Of a DNA stretch of 64,000 nt, positions 8,400 through 16,850 are shown piece after piece (positions within the stretch are counted from its first letter, which is position 1; each line of letters starts with the position of its first letter). Origin of the DNA: Cohnella candidum. GTDB taxonomy: Bacteria; Bacillota; Bacilli; Paenibacillales; Paenibacillaceae. Made by a program: the position numbers and the translations under genes. Location of the stretch: positions 1,275,001-1,339,000 of the forward strand of contig NZ_CP033433.1 of the NCBI RefSeq assembly GCF_003713065.1. Direction: 5' to 3'. The notes below the pieces were generated by a model, which saw only the letters and a program-made list of their open reading frames with translations, ran no database searches and was not told the DNA's origin.

Positions 8400-9035
8400 T
8401 TAGAAGTTAGCGGCTGCCTCGCGCGCTTTCGCGATCGCTTTCTCTTTGATGGTGTCCGCTTGGTCCGGCATGGCGGCCATTCCTTCGACGAAGATGCCTT
8501 CGAACGAGGGGACGCCGTGGAATTGCATGATTTTCGCCAAGTAGCTGTGACCGCTCTCGAAACCGGCAGCCGGTCCCTCGGAATAAACGCCGCCCCTGGC
8601 TTGGATATGGATAGCTTTCTTGTCCGCCAGAAGGCCGACGGGGCCGTTGGCCGTGTATTTGAACGTTTTGCCGGCGACGCAGATCGCGTCGATATAGGCT
8701 TTCAGCACGGGAGGGAATGAGAAGTTCCACATCGGGGACACGTAGACGTATTTGTCGGCCTTGACGTATTGCTCGACGATTTCGTTCAGACGGCTTACTT
8801 TCGCTTTCTCCGATTCGGATAGTTGATCGAAGCCCGAGCCGGATCTGAGTTTGCCCCAGCCGCTGAAAACGTCGGCGTCGATATGGGGGACGTCCATGTT
8901 ATAGAGATCCAAAACGACGACTTCGTCTTGCGGATGGGATTCCCTGTAGGCGTCGATGAATGCCTTGCCGACGGCCATGCTGTAGGATGTTTGGTGATCG
9001 TGAGGATGCGCGGTAATGTACAAAACGGTTGCCAT
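8400..9035 (-). CDS. azoR: FMN-dependent NADH-azoreductase
   Basis: A 211-residue flavodoxin-fold quinone/azo reductase of the AzoR family (usual length about 200-210). It begins [20 protein letters not shown], the phosphate-binding loop region, and has [18 protein letters not shown], a family hallmark for FMN binding. These cytoplasmic enzymes reduce quinones and azo dyes by two-electron transfer and protect against electrophile stress. The ATG at 9035 follows AAGGAG; a longer frame upstream has no better start. A good minus-strand promoter with a dyad in its spacer lies at 9079-9107, consistent with control by a MarR/HxlR-type (YodB-like) repressor, which is not encoded here. Confidence 0.9.
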   Translation of the reverse strand: MATVLYITAHPHDHQTSYSMAVGKAFIDAYRESHPQDEVVVLDLYNMDVPHIDADVFSGWGKLRSGSGFDQLSESEKAKVSRLNEIVEQYVKADKYVYVSPMWNFSFPPVLKAYIDAICVAGKTFKYTANGPVGLLADKKAIHIQARGGVYSEGPAAGFESGHSYLAKIMQFHGVPSFEGIFVEGMAAMPDQADTIKEKAIAKAREAAANF

Positions 9036-9078
9036 AGTGAGTTTCGCTCCTTCTGTGTATGTTCTAGGCACAGTTCAC

Positions 9079-9107
9079 ATAATAACTTTTTGTAAGTAAA
9101 TAAACAA
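9079..9107 (-). promoter_or_regulatory. azoR promoter with dyad in the spacer
   Basis: Minus strand: -35 TTGTTT (9107-9102), a 17-base spacer and -10 TATTAT (9084-9079). Most of the spacer is the imperfect dyad TACTT-ACAAAA-AGTTA, a likely repressor contact. Confidence 0.55.
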
Positions 9108-9204
9108 TGGTAATTAAATGGTATGCCCACGAGTCTTAATGTTGCCGGAAGCCCTTGGTTTCATTACAATAAATCCGAATCTTTGAAACGAGGAGTTTGC
9201 AGCC

Positions 9205-9639
9205 ATGGAGCCACTTTACGAACATTTCTTGTTGGAAGACCACGAACACTATCAAAATACGATGTTCGGCGTGCTGGGCATGCGGATCACCGAGATTTCG
9301 CCGAACCGCGTGGTTGCGACGATGCCCGTGAGCGACGCCACCCGGCAATATTTCGGGGTTTTGCACGGAGGCGCATCCGCAGCGCTCGCCGAAACGGTCG
9401 CCAGCGTAGGCACGTACCATTTGATCGATAAAGAAACGTTTGTCGCGGTCGGGATGGAAATCAACGCGAACCACCTTCGCAGCAAGAAGGACGGAATCGT
9501 AACCGCCACTGCAACGCCGCTCCATAAAGGGCGGACGACCATGGTTTGGGATATCCGGATCACCGATGAAGAAGGCCGTCTCATCTGCGTTTCCCGTTGT
9601 ACCGTCGCCATCGTTCCGAAAGACCGGCAGCGCGGGTAA
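9205..9639 (+). CDS. Hotdog-fold PaaI/YuxO-type acyl-CoA thioesterase
   Basis: A 144-residue single-domain hotdog thioesterase. The catalytic-helix region FGVLHGGASAALAETVAS matches the PaaI/MenI class, followed by MEINANHLRSKKDG and ATPLHKGRTTMVWDI. Family members hydrolyse aromatic or 1,4-dihydroxy-2-naphthoyl-CoA thioesters in the cytoplasm; a menaquinone-pathway role is possible but no men gene is adjacent. The ATG follows GAGGAG. It appears monocistronic, divergent from azoR. Confidence 0.85.
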   Translation: MEPLYEHFLLEDHEHYQNTMFGVLGMRITEISPNRVVATMPVSDATRQYFGVLHGGASAALAETVASVGTYHLIDKETFVAVGMEINANHLRSKKDGIVTATATPLHKGRTTMVWDIRITDEEGRLICVSRCTVAIVPKDRQRG

Positions 9640-9744
9640 GATATCGCCTAAAATCACCGTTTTAAGGCCGGGTAGTCGTTTTGTCCATACGCCTGAACCA
9701 ATCCTGCATATGATTATCGTGCTGAGATTTCTGGCGATGGAGTG

Positions 9745-10488
9745 ATGAAGTTGCGCTACGGTAATAATAAGTTGGGCAAATACCGGTTAATGCTGACCAA
9801 CCCGGCGTTATCCGGCAGCTTGCCGCCGACCGCGCTTGCGACGAAGGCGAATATAGGCGCGATGCTGGCCCAAAACCGGGACGTATACTTGAAACCGAAT
9901 ACCGGAACCGGGGGGTTCGGCATTTTCAAACTGTCTCGCCATCGTAACGGATATCGTTTGAGGAACGGCACTCAAAGCCGATACTTCGCGTCCTTCGACG
10001 GAGCTTATGCGGCGTTCGAGAAAACCAAAGGCAGAAGAGCGTACCTCGTCCAACAAGGCATTCCCTTGCTTCATTATGAGGGCCGGCCTTTCGATTTGCG
10101 GATTATGATACAGCTAAACCCTGGGCGCAAATGGGAAGTCACCGGGATCGTGGGCCGGTTGGGACAACGCCATAAAGTGGTGACGAACTACCACAACGGC
10201 GGCAAACCGATGCCGATTCAACAGCTGCTAACCCCGTATCTCCGCGAGCGAGAAAGGACCCTATACGTGGAGAAGCTGAAAGAGCTGGGCATTCGGATCA
10301 GCAGCCATATGAGCCGCGTATTTCCCCGTTTTCCGGCTTTCGGGGTAGACATCGGCATCGACAAACAGCTGAAACCGTGGATCATCGAAGTCAATTCGAG
10401 GCCGGACAAATACATCTTCAACGCTCTCGCAGACAAGTCCATGTTTCGCCGAATCATTCAGTATGCAAGACTTCAACGAAAACGTTAG
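9745..10488 (+). CDS. YheC/YheD-family (spore coat-associated) ATP-grasp protein
   Basis: A protein of about 247 residues matching the C-terminal ATP-grasp-like part of the Bacillus YheC/YheD spore coat-associated family. Recognisable segments are YLKPNTGTGGFGIFKLSRH, the basic/acidic pattern EGRPFDLRIMIQ, and a metal-binding end AFGVDIGIDKQLKPWIIEVNSRPD. It is shorter than full-length YheD (about 450 residues) and lacks an N-terminal domain. The start is uncertain: ATG 9745 or GTG 9742, both with a weak GGAG very close. Its presence supports a spore-forming host. The substrate is unknown. Confidence 0.8.
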   Translation: MKLRYGNNKLGKYRLMLTNPALSGSLPPTALATKANIGAMLAQNRDVYLKPNTGTGGFGIFKLSRHRNGYRLRNGTQSRYFASFDGAYAAFEKTKGRRAYLVQQGIPLLHYEGRPFDLRIMIQLNPGRKWEVTGIVGRLGQRHKVVTNYHNGGKPMPIQQLLTPYLRERERTLYVEKLKELGIRISSHMSRVFPRFPAFGVDIGIDKQLKPWIIEVNSRPDKYIFNALADKSMFRRIIQYARLQRKR

Positions 10489-10504
10489 GCTCTTCGCCGA
10501 ACGA

Positions 10505-10544
10505 AACCTCCGAATCTTCCGCTTTGCGGGGATCGGGGGTTTTT
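10505..10544 (+). terminator. Terminator after the YheC/D-like gene
   Basis: A long hairpin with outer stem AACCTCCGA/TCGGGGGTT (one G-T pair) and an inner stem around CCGC-TTT-GCGG is followed by a short T-tract. Confidence 0.75.
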
Positions 10545-10562
10545 GTCGTTTTCGTTTCCCAA

Positions 10563-10605
10563 AGTGATATGCATCACATTCAACTCCCAGGCCTTACGTT
10601 AAGAT
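10563..10605 (+). promoter_or_regulatory. nirB promoter with CRP/FNR-type site
   Basis: AGTGATATGCATCACA (10563-10578) differs from the FNR/CRP consensus TGTGA-N6-TCACA at one base. The -10 TAAGAT is at 10600-10605, predicting a start near 10612. The site centre, 10570.5, is then at exactly -41.5, the class II activator position. There is no good -35, as expected for an activator-dependent promoter. Confidence 0.65.
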
Positions 10606-10638
10606 AACTCCAGAGTCATTGGATGGAGGCGAAAAACC

Positions 10639-13080
10639 GTGGCGAATCCCGCGCGAAAGAGAAAGCTGGTCCTGATCGGAAACGGAATGGCCGGCATCGG
10701 TACGTTGGAGCAGATCCTCAAGCTCACGAGAGCTTTCGATATTACGGTTTACGGCGCCGAGCCGTATCCCAACTATAACCGGATTCAATTGTCCTACGTG
10801 CTGGAAGGCAGCAAAACCGTACAGGACATCATCATGAACGACCGCAGCTGGTATGAAGAAAACGGCATTTCTTTGCACACCGGCGCGTCCATTACGCGAA
10901 TCGATACGTCAGACAAACGGGTTTATACCGCGGAAGGAGAATCCGCGGACTACGACGTGCTGATTCTCGCGACTGGTTCCAAACCGTTCGTTCTGCCCGT
11001 ACCGGGCGCGGATAAGGAAGGGGTCATCGGCTTCCGGGACATCGCGGATTGCAACACGATGATCGAGGCTTCCAAGTCGTTCAAAAAAGCCGCGGTCATC
11101 GGCGGAGGCCTCCTCGGTCTGGAAGCGGCGAAAGGCCTGGTTCAGCTGGGCATGGATACGACGGTCGTCCACTTGTTCGATACGCTCATGGAGCGCCAAT
11201 TGGACGCCGTGTCGGCCGGAATGCTCAAGGCGGAACTGGAACGGCAGGGCATCAAGTTCGCCATGGGCAAGAAAACCGTCGCGCTGACCGGAGAAGATCG
11301 GGTTACCGGTCTCCGGTTCCAAGACGGCAGTGAGCTGGAAGCCGATCTTGTCGTCATGGCGGCCGGCATCGTGCCGAACGCGGAACTGGCGAAGGCGAGC
11401 GGCATCGAAACGAAGCGCGGCATCCTGGTGGACGACTTTCTGCAAACCAGCGTCCCTGACGTCTACGCAGTCGGAGAATGCTGCGAGCACAGAGGCGTTT
11501 GTTACGGCCTCGTGGCTCCGCTGTACGAGCAAGGAACCGTCCTTGCCAAAAAGATCGCGGCTGTTGAAACCGCACCTTATACGGGATCCTCTGTTTCCAC
11601 GAAGCTGAAAATCTCCGGCGTGGACGTCTTTTCGGCCGGCGAGTTCGCGGAGACGGAAAAGCACCGGGTTTTGCGCAACCACGACGACTGGAAAGGGACC
11701 TACAAGAAAGTGCTGTTGGAAGGCAACCGAATCGTCGGCGCCGTGCTGTACGGCGACGTCACGGACTCCGCCTTGCTCGCCCGCTCCATCCGGGAAGGCA
11801 AGAACATGACGGATGACCTTTACAGTGAATTGTTCGGCGGCGGCGGGTGTTGCGAAGGAAAAGCGAAATCGACGGGAGTCGAAGCGATGGCGGACGAGGA
11901 AATCGTCTGCGGATGCAACGGCGTCACGAAGGGAGCCATCGTCAAGGGAATTCGGGAAGAGGGCTGGGATTCGGTGGAACGGATCAAAGCCTGCACCGGA
12001 GCGACCCGCTCCTGCGGCGGCTGCAAGCCGCTCGTGGAACAACTGCTCCAATACACGCTTGGAGAGAAATTCGACGGTGCGGCCGCGAAGAAAACCGGCA
12101 TCTGCGGATGCACGACGCTCGGACGCGACGAGATCGTAGCCACAATCCGCGAGAAGCGCTTGACTCACGTGAGGGAAGTCATGCACGTGCTCGGCTGGAA
12201 CGAGCCGGAAGGCTGCTCCAAATGCCGGCCCGCCATCAACTATTATCTGGGCATGATTTGGCCCAAGGAGCATGAGGACGAGAAGGATTCCCGTTTCGTC
12301 AACGAACGGCTTCACGGCAACATCCAGAAGGACAGTACGTTCAGCGTCATCCCGCGGATGTACGGCGGCGTGACTTCTCCGGACGAGCTGCGAAAGATCG
12401 CGGACGTAGCGGACAAATACGATGTGAAAATGGTGAAGGTGACGGGCGGACAGCGCCTGGACCTGCTCGGCGTCAAGAAGGAAGACTTGCCGGCTATTTG
12501 GGCCGACCTCGGCATGCCGTCCGGATACGGCTACGCCAAATCGCTTCGCACGGTGAAAACGTGCGTCGGTTCCCAATTTTGCCGCTTCGGCACACAGGAT
12601 TCGATCAGCATGGGCATGGAGCTCGAACATCGGTACGAGCGCCTGTGGATGCCGGCCAAGTTCAAGATGGCCGTCAACGGATGCCCTCGCAATTGCGCCG
12701 AATCGGGCACGAAGGACATTGGCATCGTAGGGAACGACGGAGGCTGGGAGATTTTCGTCGGCGGCAACGGGGGCATCAAGCTTCGGGGCGCGGATTCGCT
12801 GTGCAAGGTGAAAACCGACGAGGACCTGATCGACATCTGCGACGCGTTCATTCAGTACTATCGGGAAAACGCCAACTATGCGGAGCGCACCTCGGATTTC
12901 GTGGAACGGGTAGGGTTGGAAAGCGTAAGGCAGGCGGTGGTGGAAGACAAGATTGGCCGCGTGAAACTCATCGGCAAGCTGGATGAGGCGCTGGACGGGC
13001 TGAGGGATCCTTGGCAGGAAGTCGTTCAGGACGAAGAAGTCCGCCTCAAGCTGTATCGGCCCGTAACCGCAGGAAAATAA
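10639..13080 (+). CDS. nirB: Assimilatory-type NADH nitrite reductase, large subunit
   Basis: An 813-residue cytoplasmic enzyme reducing nitrite to ammonium with NAD(P)H. Domains in order: FAD/NAD pyridine nucleotide-disulphide reductase (GNGMAGIGTLEQIL, then VIGGGLLGLEAAKG); two BFD-like [2Fe-2S] segments (CGCNGVTKGAIV...CGGC near 425-465 and CGCTTLGRDEIV...CSKC near 490-540); then the siroheme/[4Fe-4S] half with CVGSQFCRFG and NGCPRNCAES providing the four cluster cysteines. Length and order are those of NirB. The GTG start follows GGAGG. nirD and a NirC-like channel follow as one operon. An FNR-type site at -41.5 suggests induction when oxygen is low. No siroheme synthesis genes lie nearby. 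Confidence 0.96.
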   Translation: MANPARKRKLVLIGNGMAGIGTLEQILKLTRAFDITVYGAEPYPNYNRIQLSYVLEGSKTVQDIIMNDRSWYEENGISLHTGASITRIDTSDKRVYTAEGESADYDVLILATGSKPFVLPVPGADKEGVIGFRDIADCNTMIEASKSFKKAAVIGGGLLGLEAAKGLVQLGMDTTVVHLFDTLMERQLDAVSAGMLKAELERQGIKFAMGKKTVALTGEDRVTGLRFQDGSELEADLVVMAAGIVPNAELAKASGIETKRGILVDDFLQTSVPDVYAVGECCEHRGVCYGLVAPLYEQGTVLAKKIAAVETAPYTGSSVSTKLKISGVDVFSAGEFAETEKHRVLRNHDDWKGTYKKVLLEGNRIVGAVLYGDVTDSALLARSIREGKNMTDDLYSELFGGGGCCEGKAKSTGVEAMADEEIVCGCNGVTKGAIVKGIREEGWDSVERIKACTGATRSCGGCKPLVEQLLQYTLGEKFDGAAAKKTGICGCTTLGRDEIVATIREKRLTHVREVMHVLGWNEPEGCSKCRPAINYYLGMIWPKEHEDEKDSRFVNERLHGNIQKDSTFSVIPRMYGGVTSPDELRKIADVADKYDVKMVKVTGGQRLDLLGVKKEDLPAIWADLGMPSGYGYAKSLRTVKTCVGSQFCRFGTQDSISMGMELEHRYERLWMPAKFKMAVNGCPRNCAESGTKDIGIVGNDGGWEIFVGGNGGIKLRGADSLCKVKTDEDLIDICDAFIQYYRENANYAERTSDFVERVGLESVRQAVVEDKIGRVKLIGKLDEALDGLRDPWQEVVQDEEVRLKLYRPVTAGK

Positions 13081-13105
13081 AGCAGGCGACAGGAGGAGAT
13101 CAACG

Positions 13106-13450
13106 ATGCCAACCATCACGACGAAGACGACGGTTGTCCCTTTGGGGCCTATCGAACAATTCCCGGCCGGATTCGGCAGGGAGGTGCTGGCGGCAGGCTG
13201 CCGGATTGCGGTTTTCCGCACGACGGACGGAGGGCTTTACGCGCTGGAGAACCGGACGCCGCATCCCAAAGGGGGGACGCTCGCGGAAGCCATCGTCAGC
13301 GGCCATTTCATTTATTGCCCTATCCGGGACTTGAAGATTTCCCTCGAAACCGGACTTGTCCAAGCACCGGATAAGGGAGAGGTCTGGAAGTTCGAGATTC
13401 GGGAAACGAAAGACGGGAACGTTGAACTGGCGCTCGCGATCGCTCTATAA
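13106..13450 (+). CDS. nirD: Nitrite reductase small subunit
   Basis: A 114-residue Rieske-fold protein, partner of NirB. The fold landmarks are ALENRTPHPKGG and FIYCPIRDLKISLETG. In a true Rieske protein these would be CxH and CxxH; here the first Cys is Thr and the second His is Arg, so only one Cys and one His remain and no [2Fe-2S] cluster is expected. Loss of the cluster ligands is usual in NirD. The ATG follows AGGAGGAG, 25 bases after nirB. Confidence 0.92.
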   Translation: MPTITTKTTVVPLGPIEQFPAGFGREVLAAGCRIAVFRTTDGGLYALENRTPHPKGGTLAEAIVSGHFIYCPIRDLKISLETGLVQAPDKGEVWKFEIRETKDGNVELALAIAL

Positions 13451-13480
13451 TTCCGTCACCCGAAGAAGGGGGTAATCCCA

Positions 13481-14293
13481 ATGTTTAAGGAATCCATTGA
13501 AACGATGGTGCAGACCGCGCTGAAGAAGAAGGAACTGCTCGACCAAAGCCGGCTGCGCTACTTGCTGGCCGCGGGCCTCGCCGGGGCATTCGTCGGCATC
13601 GGCATCGTCCTCATTATCTCTATCGGAGCACCGCTGTTCGCCATCAAGTCTCCCGTTACCAGCATGGCGATGGGCGCATCGTTCGGCATCGCGCTGACGC
13701 TCGTCATTTTCGCCGGATCGGAGCTGTTCACGGGCAACAACATGTATTTCGCTTTCGGTACGCTGTCCGGAGCGACGACCTGGAAAGATATGCTCCGCAA
13801 CTGGGCCTGGTGTTATGCCGGCAACCTCTTGGGTGCCATGGTCTTGGTCATGCTGGTTGCCGGATCGGGCATATTCCACGGCATCGGGCCGGATCACTTG
13901 CTGATGGCGATCGCGGCCAAAAAGATGTCGCTCGGCTGGTCGTCGCTGTTCTTCCGCGGCATTCTCTGTAACTGGCTCGTGTGTCTGGCCATCTGGTGCT
14001 CGGCGCGGGCGAAGTCCGATTCGGCGAAACTCGTGCTGATCTGGTGGATGTTGTTCGCGTTCATCGCCTCCGGATACGAGCACAGCGTCGCGAACATGAC
14101 GGTCCTGGGTCTTGCCCTCGTGCTTCCGCACCCCGAGACGGTGACGTTGGCCGGGTGGTTCCACAACATGATTCCGGTCACGCTCGGGAACATCGTCGGC
14201 GGCGCGGGATTTCTGGCCTGTCTCTATTGGCTGATTACTCCATACCGTCACAAGAGAGAAGCCGTCAAAGCCGCATCGCGCTTATCCGCTTGA
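13481..14293 (+). CDS. Formate/nitrite transporter family channel (NirC-like)
   Basis: A 270-residue FNT-family membrane channel with about six hydrophobic helices. Family segments are GASFGIALTLVIFAGSELFTGN near residues 60-90 and LCNWLVCLAIW, ending with NMIPVTLGNIVGG. FNT pentamers move nitrite or formate. Position third in the operon behind nirBD points to nitrite uptake or export (NirC role). The ATG follows AGAAGGGGG, 30 bases after nirD, and a terminator closes the operon. Confidence 0.9.
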   Translation: MFKESIETMVQTALKKKELLDQSRLRYLLAAGLAGAFVGIGIVLIISIGAPLFAIKSPVTSMAMGASFGIALTLVIFAGSELFTGNNMYFAFGTLSGATTWKDMLRNWAWCYAGNLLGAMVLVMLVAGSGIFHGIGPDHLLMAIAAKKMSLGWSSLFFRGILCNWLVCLAIWCSARAKSDSAKLVLIWWMLFAFIASGYEHSVANMTVLGLALVLPHPETVTLAGWFHNMIPVTLGNIVGGAGFLACLYWLITPYRHKREAVKAASRLSA

Positions 14294-14324
14294 ATCTGTC
14301 AGTCAGATTACACGAATCCATAAA

Positions 14325-14368
14325 AAAGGCCTTCCCCGTGCAGTCCTCGGACTGCGGGAAAGGCCTTT
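14325..14368. terminator. Bidirectional terminator between nirC-like and MFS genes
   Basis: The long hairpin AAAGGCCTT...GCAGTCC/GGACTGC...AAGGCCTTT, with loop TC and a small internal mismatch, is flanked by A- and T-runs. It separates two convergent genes. Confidence 0.85.
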
Positions 14369-14383
14369 AAACATTTCAAGAAA

Positions 14384-15886
14384 TTAGCCTTTGCTCGTTT
14401 GAACTTGCGCTTTCGCGGCTTGTTCCGCGCCTTCTTCCTTCGGCGCATGGGTCCGCTTGATGAACAAGCTGATGATCAGCGCCAGCACGGCCAAGCAGAG
14501 GCCGATGAAAAACGCGTTGTGAAGCCCCGCGACCATCGATTGGATCAGTTCGCTCGGCGAAGTCGGGTCCTTGGAAGTTTTCATGTATTCTTTGGCGCCG
14601 GACGACATGATGCTGATGAACAGCGCCACGCCGATCGCGCCCGCTACCTGCTGCAAGGTGTTGAGAATGGCGGTGCCGTGCGCATACAGACTGCGCGGCA
14701 GCTGGTTCAAGCCCGTCGTCTGCGCCGGCATCATGACCAAAGAAATTCCGACCATCATGATGATGTGAATCATGATGATATGGCCCTTCGTCCAATCGGA
14801 TTCAATGCCCATGAACATCCAAATCGCGACGCACATCAGCACGATGCCGGGAATGACCAATACGCGGGGACCGAATTTGTCGAAAAGGACCCCGGATACC
14901 GGCGCCATGATCCCGTTGATGATGCCGCCCGGCATCAAGGCCAAACCCGCCGAGAATGCGGTGAGCAGCAGCACTTGCTGCATGAAGAGCGGCAGCATGA
15001 TCATCGTCGAGAAGAGGGACATCATCATCACCAGCATCAGAACGGTGACGAGAGAGAACATCGGATACTTGAAGGCTCTCAAATCCATGATCGGATTTCG
15101 GGATACGAGCTGTTTCCATACGAACAAGATCAGGGCGATGCCGCCGGCGACCAGACTCCACACGACGACCGGATCCGACCAGGAACCGCGGTCGCCCGCG
15201 CTGCTGAAGCCGTATACGATGCCGCCGAAACCGATGCAGGAGAGAAGGATCGAGATGACGTCAACCTTCGGTTTCGTGAGGGTCGTCACGTTTTTCAGGA
15301 AAGCCAAGGCGAAAATGACGGAAAACGCGGCAAGCGGAATGATGAGATAAAACAGCCAGCGCCAAGACAGATGTTCGACGATCAAGCCGGATAAGGTCGG
15401 GCCGATGACCGGCGCCGTCATGATGACGAGACCGATCATTCCCATCGCTCCGCCGCGTTTCTCCGGAGGGAAGATGACGAGTATGACGTTCATCATGACC
15501 GGCATCATCAAACCGGTACCTAGCGCTTGAATGACGCGCCCGACGAGCAGGACGTCGAAGACCGGCGCAACCGAACTGATGACCGTTCCGACTAAGAACA
15601 GCATCATCGCCCCGATGAACATTTGCCTTGTCGTAAACCATTGCTGCAGCAGCGCCGTGACCGGCACCAGCATGCCGACGACCAGCATATAAGCGGTAGC
15701 CAGCCATTGCACGGTCGATTCCGTTATCTTGAAATCGGCCATCAAATCCGGAAACGCGATGTTGAGCAGCGTTTCGTTCAAGATGGCCACGAACGCGCCG
15801 ATAATCAATGCGGCGACGATCGGTCCGCGTTTGATCTTGCTTAAATCGACGTTCGCGGATTGATTCTCCACACTACTGAATTCCAC
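14384..15886 (-). CDS. DHA2-family multidrug efflux MFS transporter (EmrB/LmrB-like)
   Basis: A 500-residue proton-coupled drug exporter, the length of the 14-helix DHA2 family. The first helix is IVAALIIGAFVAILNETLLNIAFPDL, followed by motif A-like LQQWFTTRQMF and GRVIQALGTGLMMPVMM (motif C-like antiporter region). The C-terminus is a charged cytoplasmic tail. The GTG start has AGGAGGAG 6-7 bases upstream. No EmrA-type partner is present, as is usual in Gram-positives. Its promoter carries a perfect palindrome in the spacer (15938-15951), so repression by a specific regulator is likely. Confidence 0.92.
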   Translation of the reverse strand: MEFSSVENQSANVDLSKIKRGPIVAALIIGAFVAILNETLLNIAFPDLMADFKITESTVQWLATAYMLVVGMLVPVTALLQQWFTTRQMFIGAMMLFLVGTVISSVAPVFDVLLVGRVIQALGTGLMMPVMMNVILVIFPPEKRGGAMGMIGLVIMTAPVIGPTLSGLIVEHLSWRWLFYLIIPLAAFSVIFALAFLKNVTTLTKPKVDVISILLSCIGFGGIVYGFSSAGDRGSWSDPVVVWSLVAGGIALILFVWKQLVSRNPIMDLRAFKYPMFSLVTVLMLVMMMSLFSTMIMLPLFMQQVLLLTAFSAGLALMPGGIINGIMAPVSGVLFDKFGPRVLVIPGIVLMCVAIWMFMGIESDWTKGHIIMIHIIMMVGISLVMMPAQTTGLNQLPRSLYAHGTAILNTLQQVAGAIGVALFISIMSSGAKEYMKTSKDPTSPSELIQSMVAGLHNAFFIGLCLAVLALIISLFIKRTHAPKEEGAEQAAKAQVQTSKG

Positions 15887-15930
15887 TCCAAGCTCCTCCT
15901 GTACGGTTAATCTGGAATATCACATCATTT

Positions 15931-15959
15931 ACCATATCGAACAATTGTTCGTGAGTCAA
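15931..15959 (-). promoter_or_regulatory. MFS promoter with SOS-box-like palindrome
   Basis: Minus strand: -35 TTGACT (15959-15954), a 17-base spacer and -10 TATGGT (15936-15931). The spacer contains the perfect palindrome CGAACAATTGTTCG (15938-15951), which equals the Gram-positive LexA/DinR consensus CGAAC-N4-GTTCG. It may instead be a TetR/MarR operator. Confidence 0.65.
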
Positions 15960-16082
15960 GGAAGGAAATCCTCGGAAAGCGTTGAAAAAAATAGCAGACC
16001 GATGAATTCCCGGATCGGCTTTCGTCTAAATAAAAGAAGGCATCAAGGACAACAAACCAATTTGACGATGAGGTGTTTAAAA

Positions 16083-16502
16083 ATGGCATTAATGTCCACA
16101 TTCACGAGCTTCAATCTGCCTGTAAACAACGTAGAACAATCGAAGGCGTTCTTCACCGGACTCGGATTCGAGCTCAACCCGCAATTCCCCGAGAATGAGA
16201 AGTCGGCAGCCATCGTGATCGGCGGCAACCTGCAGGTCATGCTGCTCACCAAAGAACTTTTAAAGTCGCTCACGCAGAAGGAATCCGTTGATACGGAAAA
16301 GTATGCGCAAATGACGATCGCATTGGCCTTCGAGAGCCGGGAAAAGGTGGATGAAATCGTGAATACAGCGGTCTCCTTGGGCGGGAAATCGTACGAAGAA
16401 CCTGAGGATTACGGATTCATGTATCATTGGGCCTTCGAGGACTTGGACGGCCATATGTGGGCTATTAACTACATGCACGCGGATGGTACGAGAGGAGAAT
16501 GA
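16083..16502 (+). CDS. VOC-family glyoxalase/dioxygenase-like protein
   Basis: A 139-residue vicinal-oxygen-chelate protein starting ALMSTFTSFNLPVNNVEQSKAFFTGLGFE, with the beta-alpha-beta-beta-beta repeats of the superfamily and ending with YGFMYHWAFEDLDGHMWAINYMH, the metal-binding Glu/His region of the second half. Members include glyoxalase I, fosfomycin-resistance enzymes and many uncharacterised proteins; this one resembles the PhnB/YaeR-type lactoylglutathione lyase-like group. The ATG at 16083 follows GAGGTG; the open frame extends upstream but without a ribosome binding site. It is paired with the gene 3 bases downstream. Confidence 0.82.
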   Translation: MALMSTFTSFNLPVNNVEQSKAFFTGLGFELNPQFPENEKSAAIVIGGNLQVMLLTKELLKSLTQKESVDTEKYAQMTIALAFESREKVDEIVNTAVSLGGKSYEEPEDYGFMYHWAFEDLDGHMWAINYMHADGTRGE

Positions 16503-16505
16503 AAG

Positions 16506-16847
16506 ATGAACGCTGAAGTCACCGAATTCATCGAGAAAGTTAAAGAACCTTGGCAAGCCGAGCTGTGCCAAGGTTTGCGCGAAGTCGTCCACGGAGTGAT
16601 TCCGGACGTACAGGAACGCTTGCAGTATGGCAAGCCTCATTTTTTGAAAAACAAGAAATACGCGGCGGTGATCTCCACCTCGAAGGATGCGGTCAGCTTC
16701 ACGATTTTCAATGCCTCCGGACTGGAATTGCCCGAAGGGATGTTCGATGGCCCGCCGGAAAGGAAGACGATCAAGTATCGTAAAGGCCAATCCATCCACG
16801 GCGACCTGTTGACCTCTTTGGTCAGCCAAGCCTCCAGCACGTTATAA
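16506..16847 (+). CDS. DUF1801 (YdhG-like) domain protein
   Basis: A 113-residue protein of the DUF1801 fold. Visible landmarks are LREVVHGVIPDVQERLQYGKPHFLKNKKYAAV and the C-terminal KTIKYRKGQSIHGDLLTSLV. Function is unknown; family members are often encoded next to VOC or stress proteins. It starts 3 bases after the VOC stop, with GAGGAG in the end of that gene, so the two form an operon. It ends only 3 bases from the end of the convergent GNAT gene, with no visible terminator between them. Confidence 0.75.
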   Translation: MNAEVTEFIEKVKEPWQAELCQGLREVVHGVIPDVQERLQYGKPHFLKNKKYAAVISTSKDAVSFTIFNASGLELPEGMFDGPPERKTIKYRKGQSIHGDLLTSLVSQASSTL

Positions 16848-16850
16848 TCG

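Noticed and set aside
10909..13221. A 770-codon minus-strand open frame opposite nirB
   Set aside because: nirB is unmistakable; the antisense frame is low-complexity, His/Arg/Phe-rich and has no start signals.
13106..13450. A functional Rieske [2Fe-2S] protein
   Set aside because: The CxH and CxxH ligands are incomplete (Thr for the first Cys, Arg for the second His). NirD subunits normally lack the cluster.
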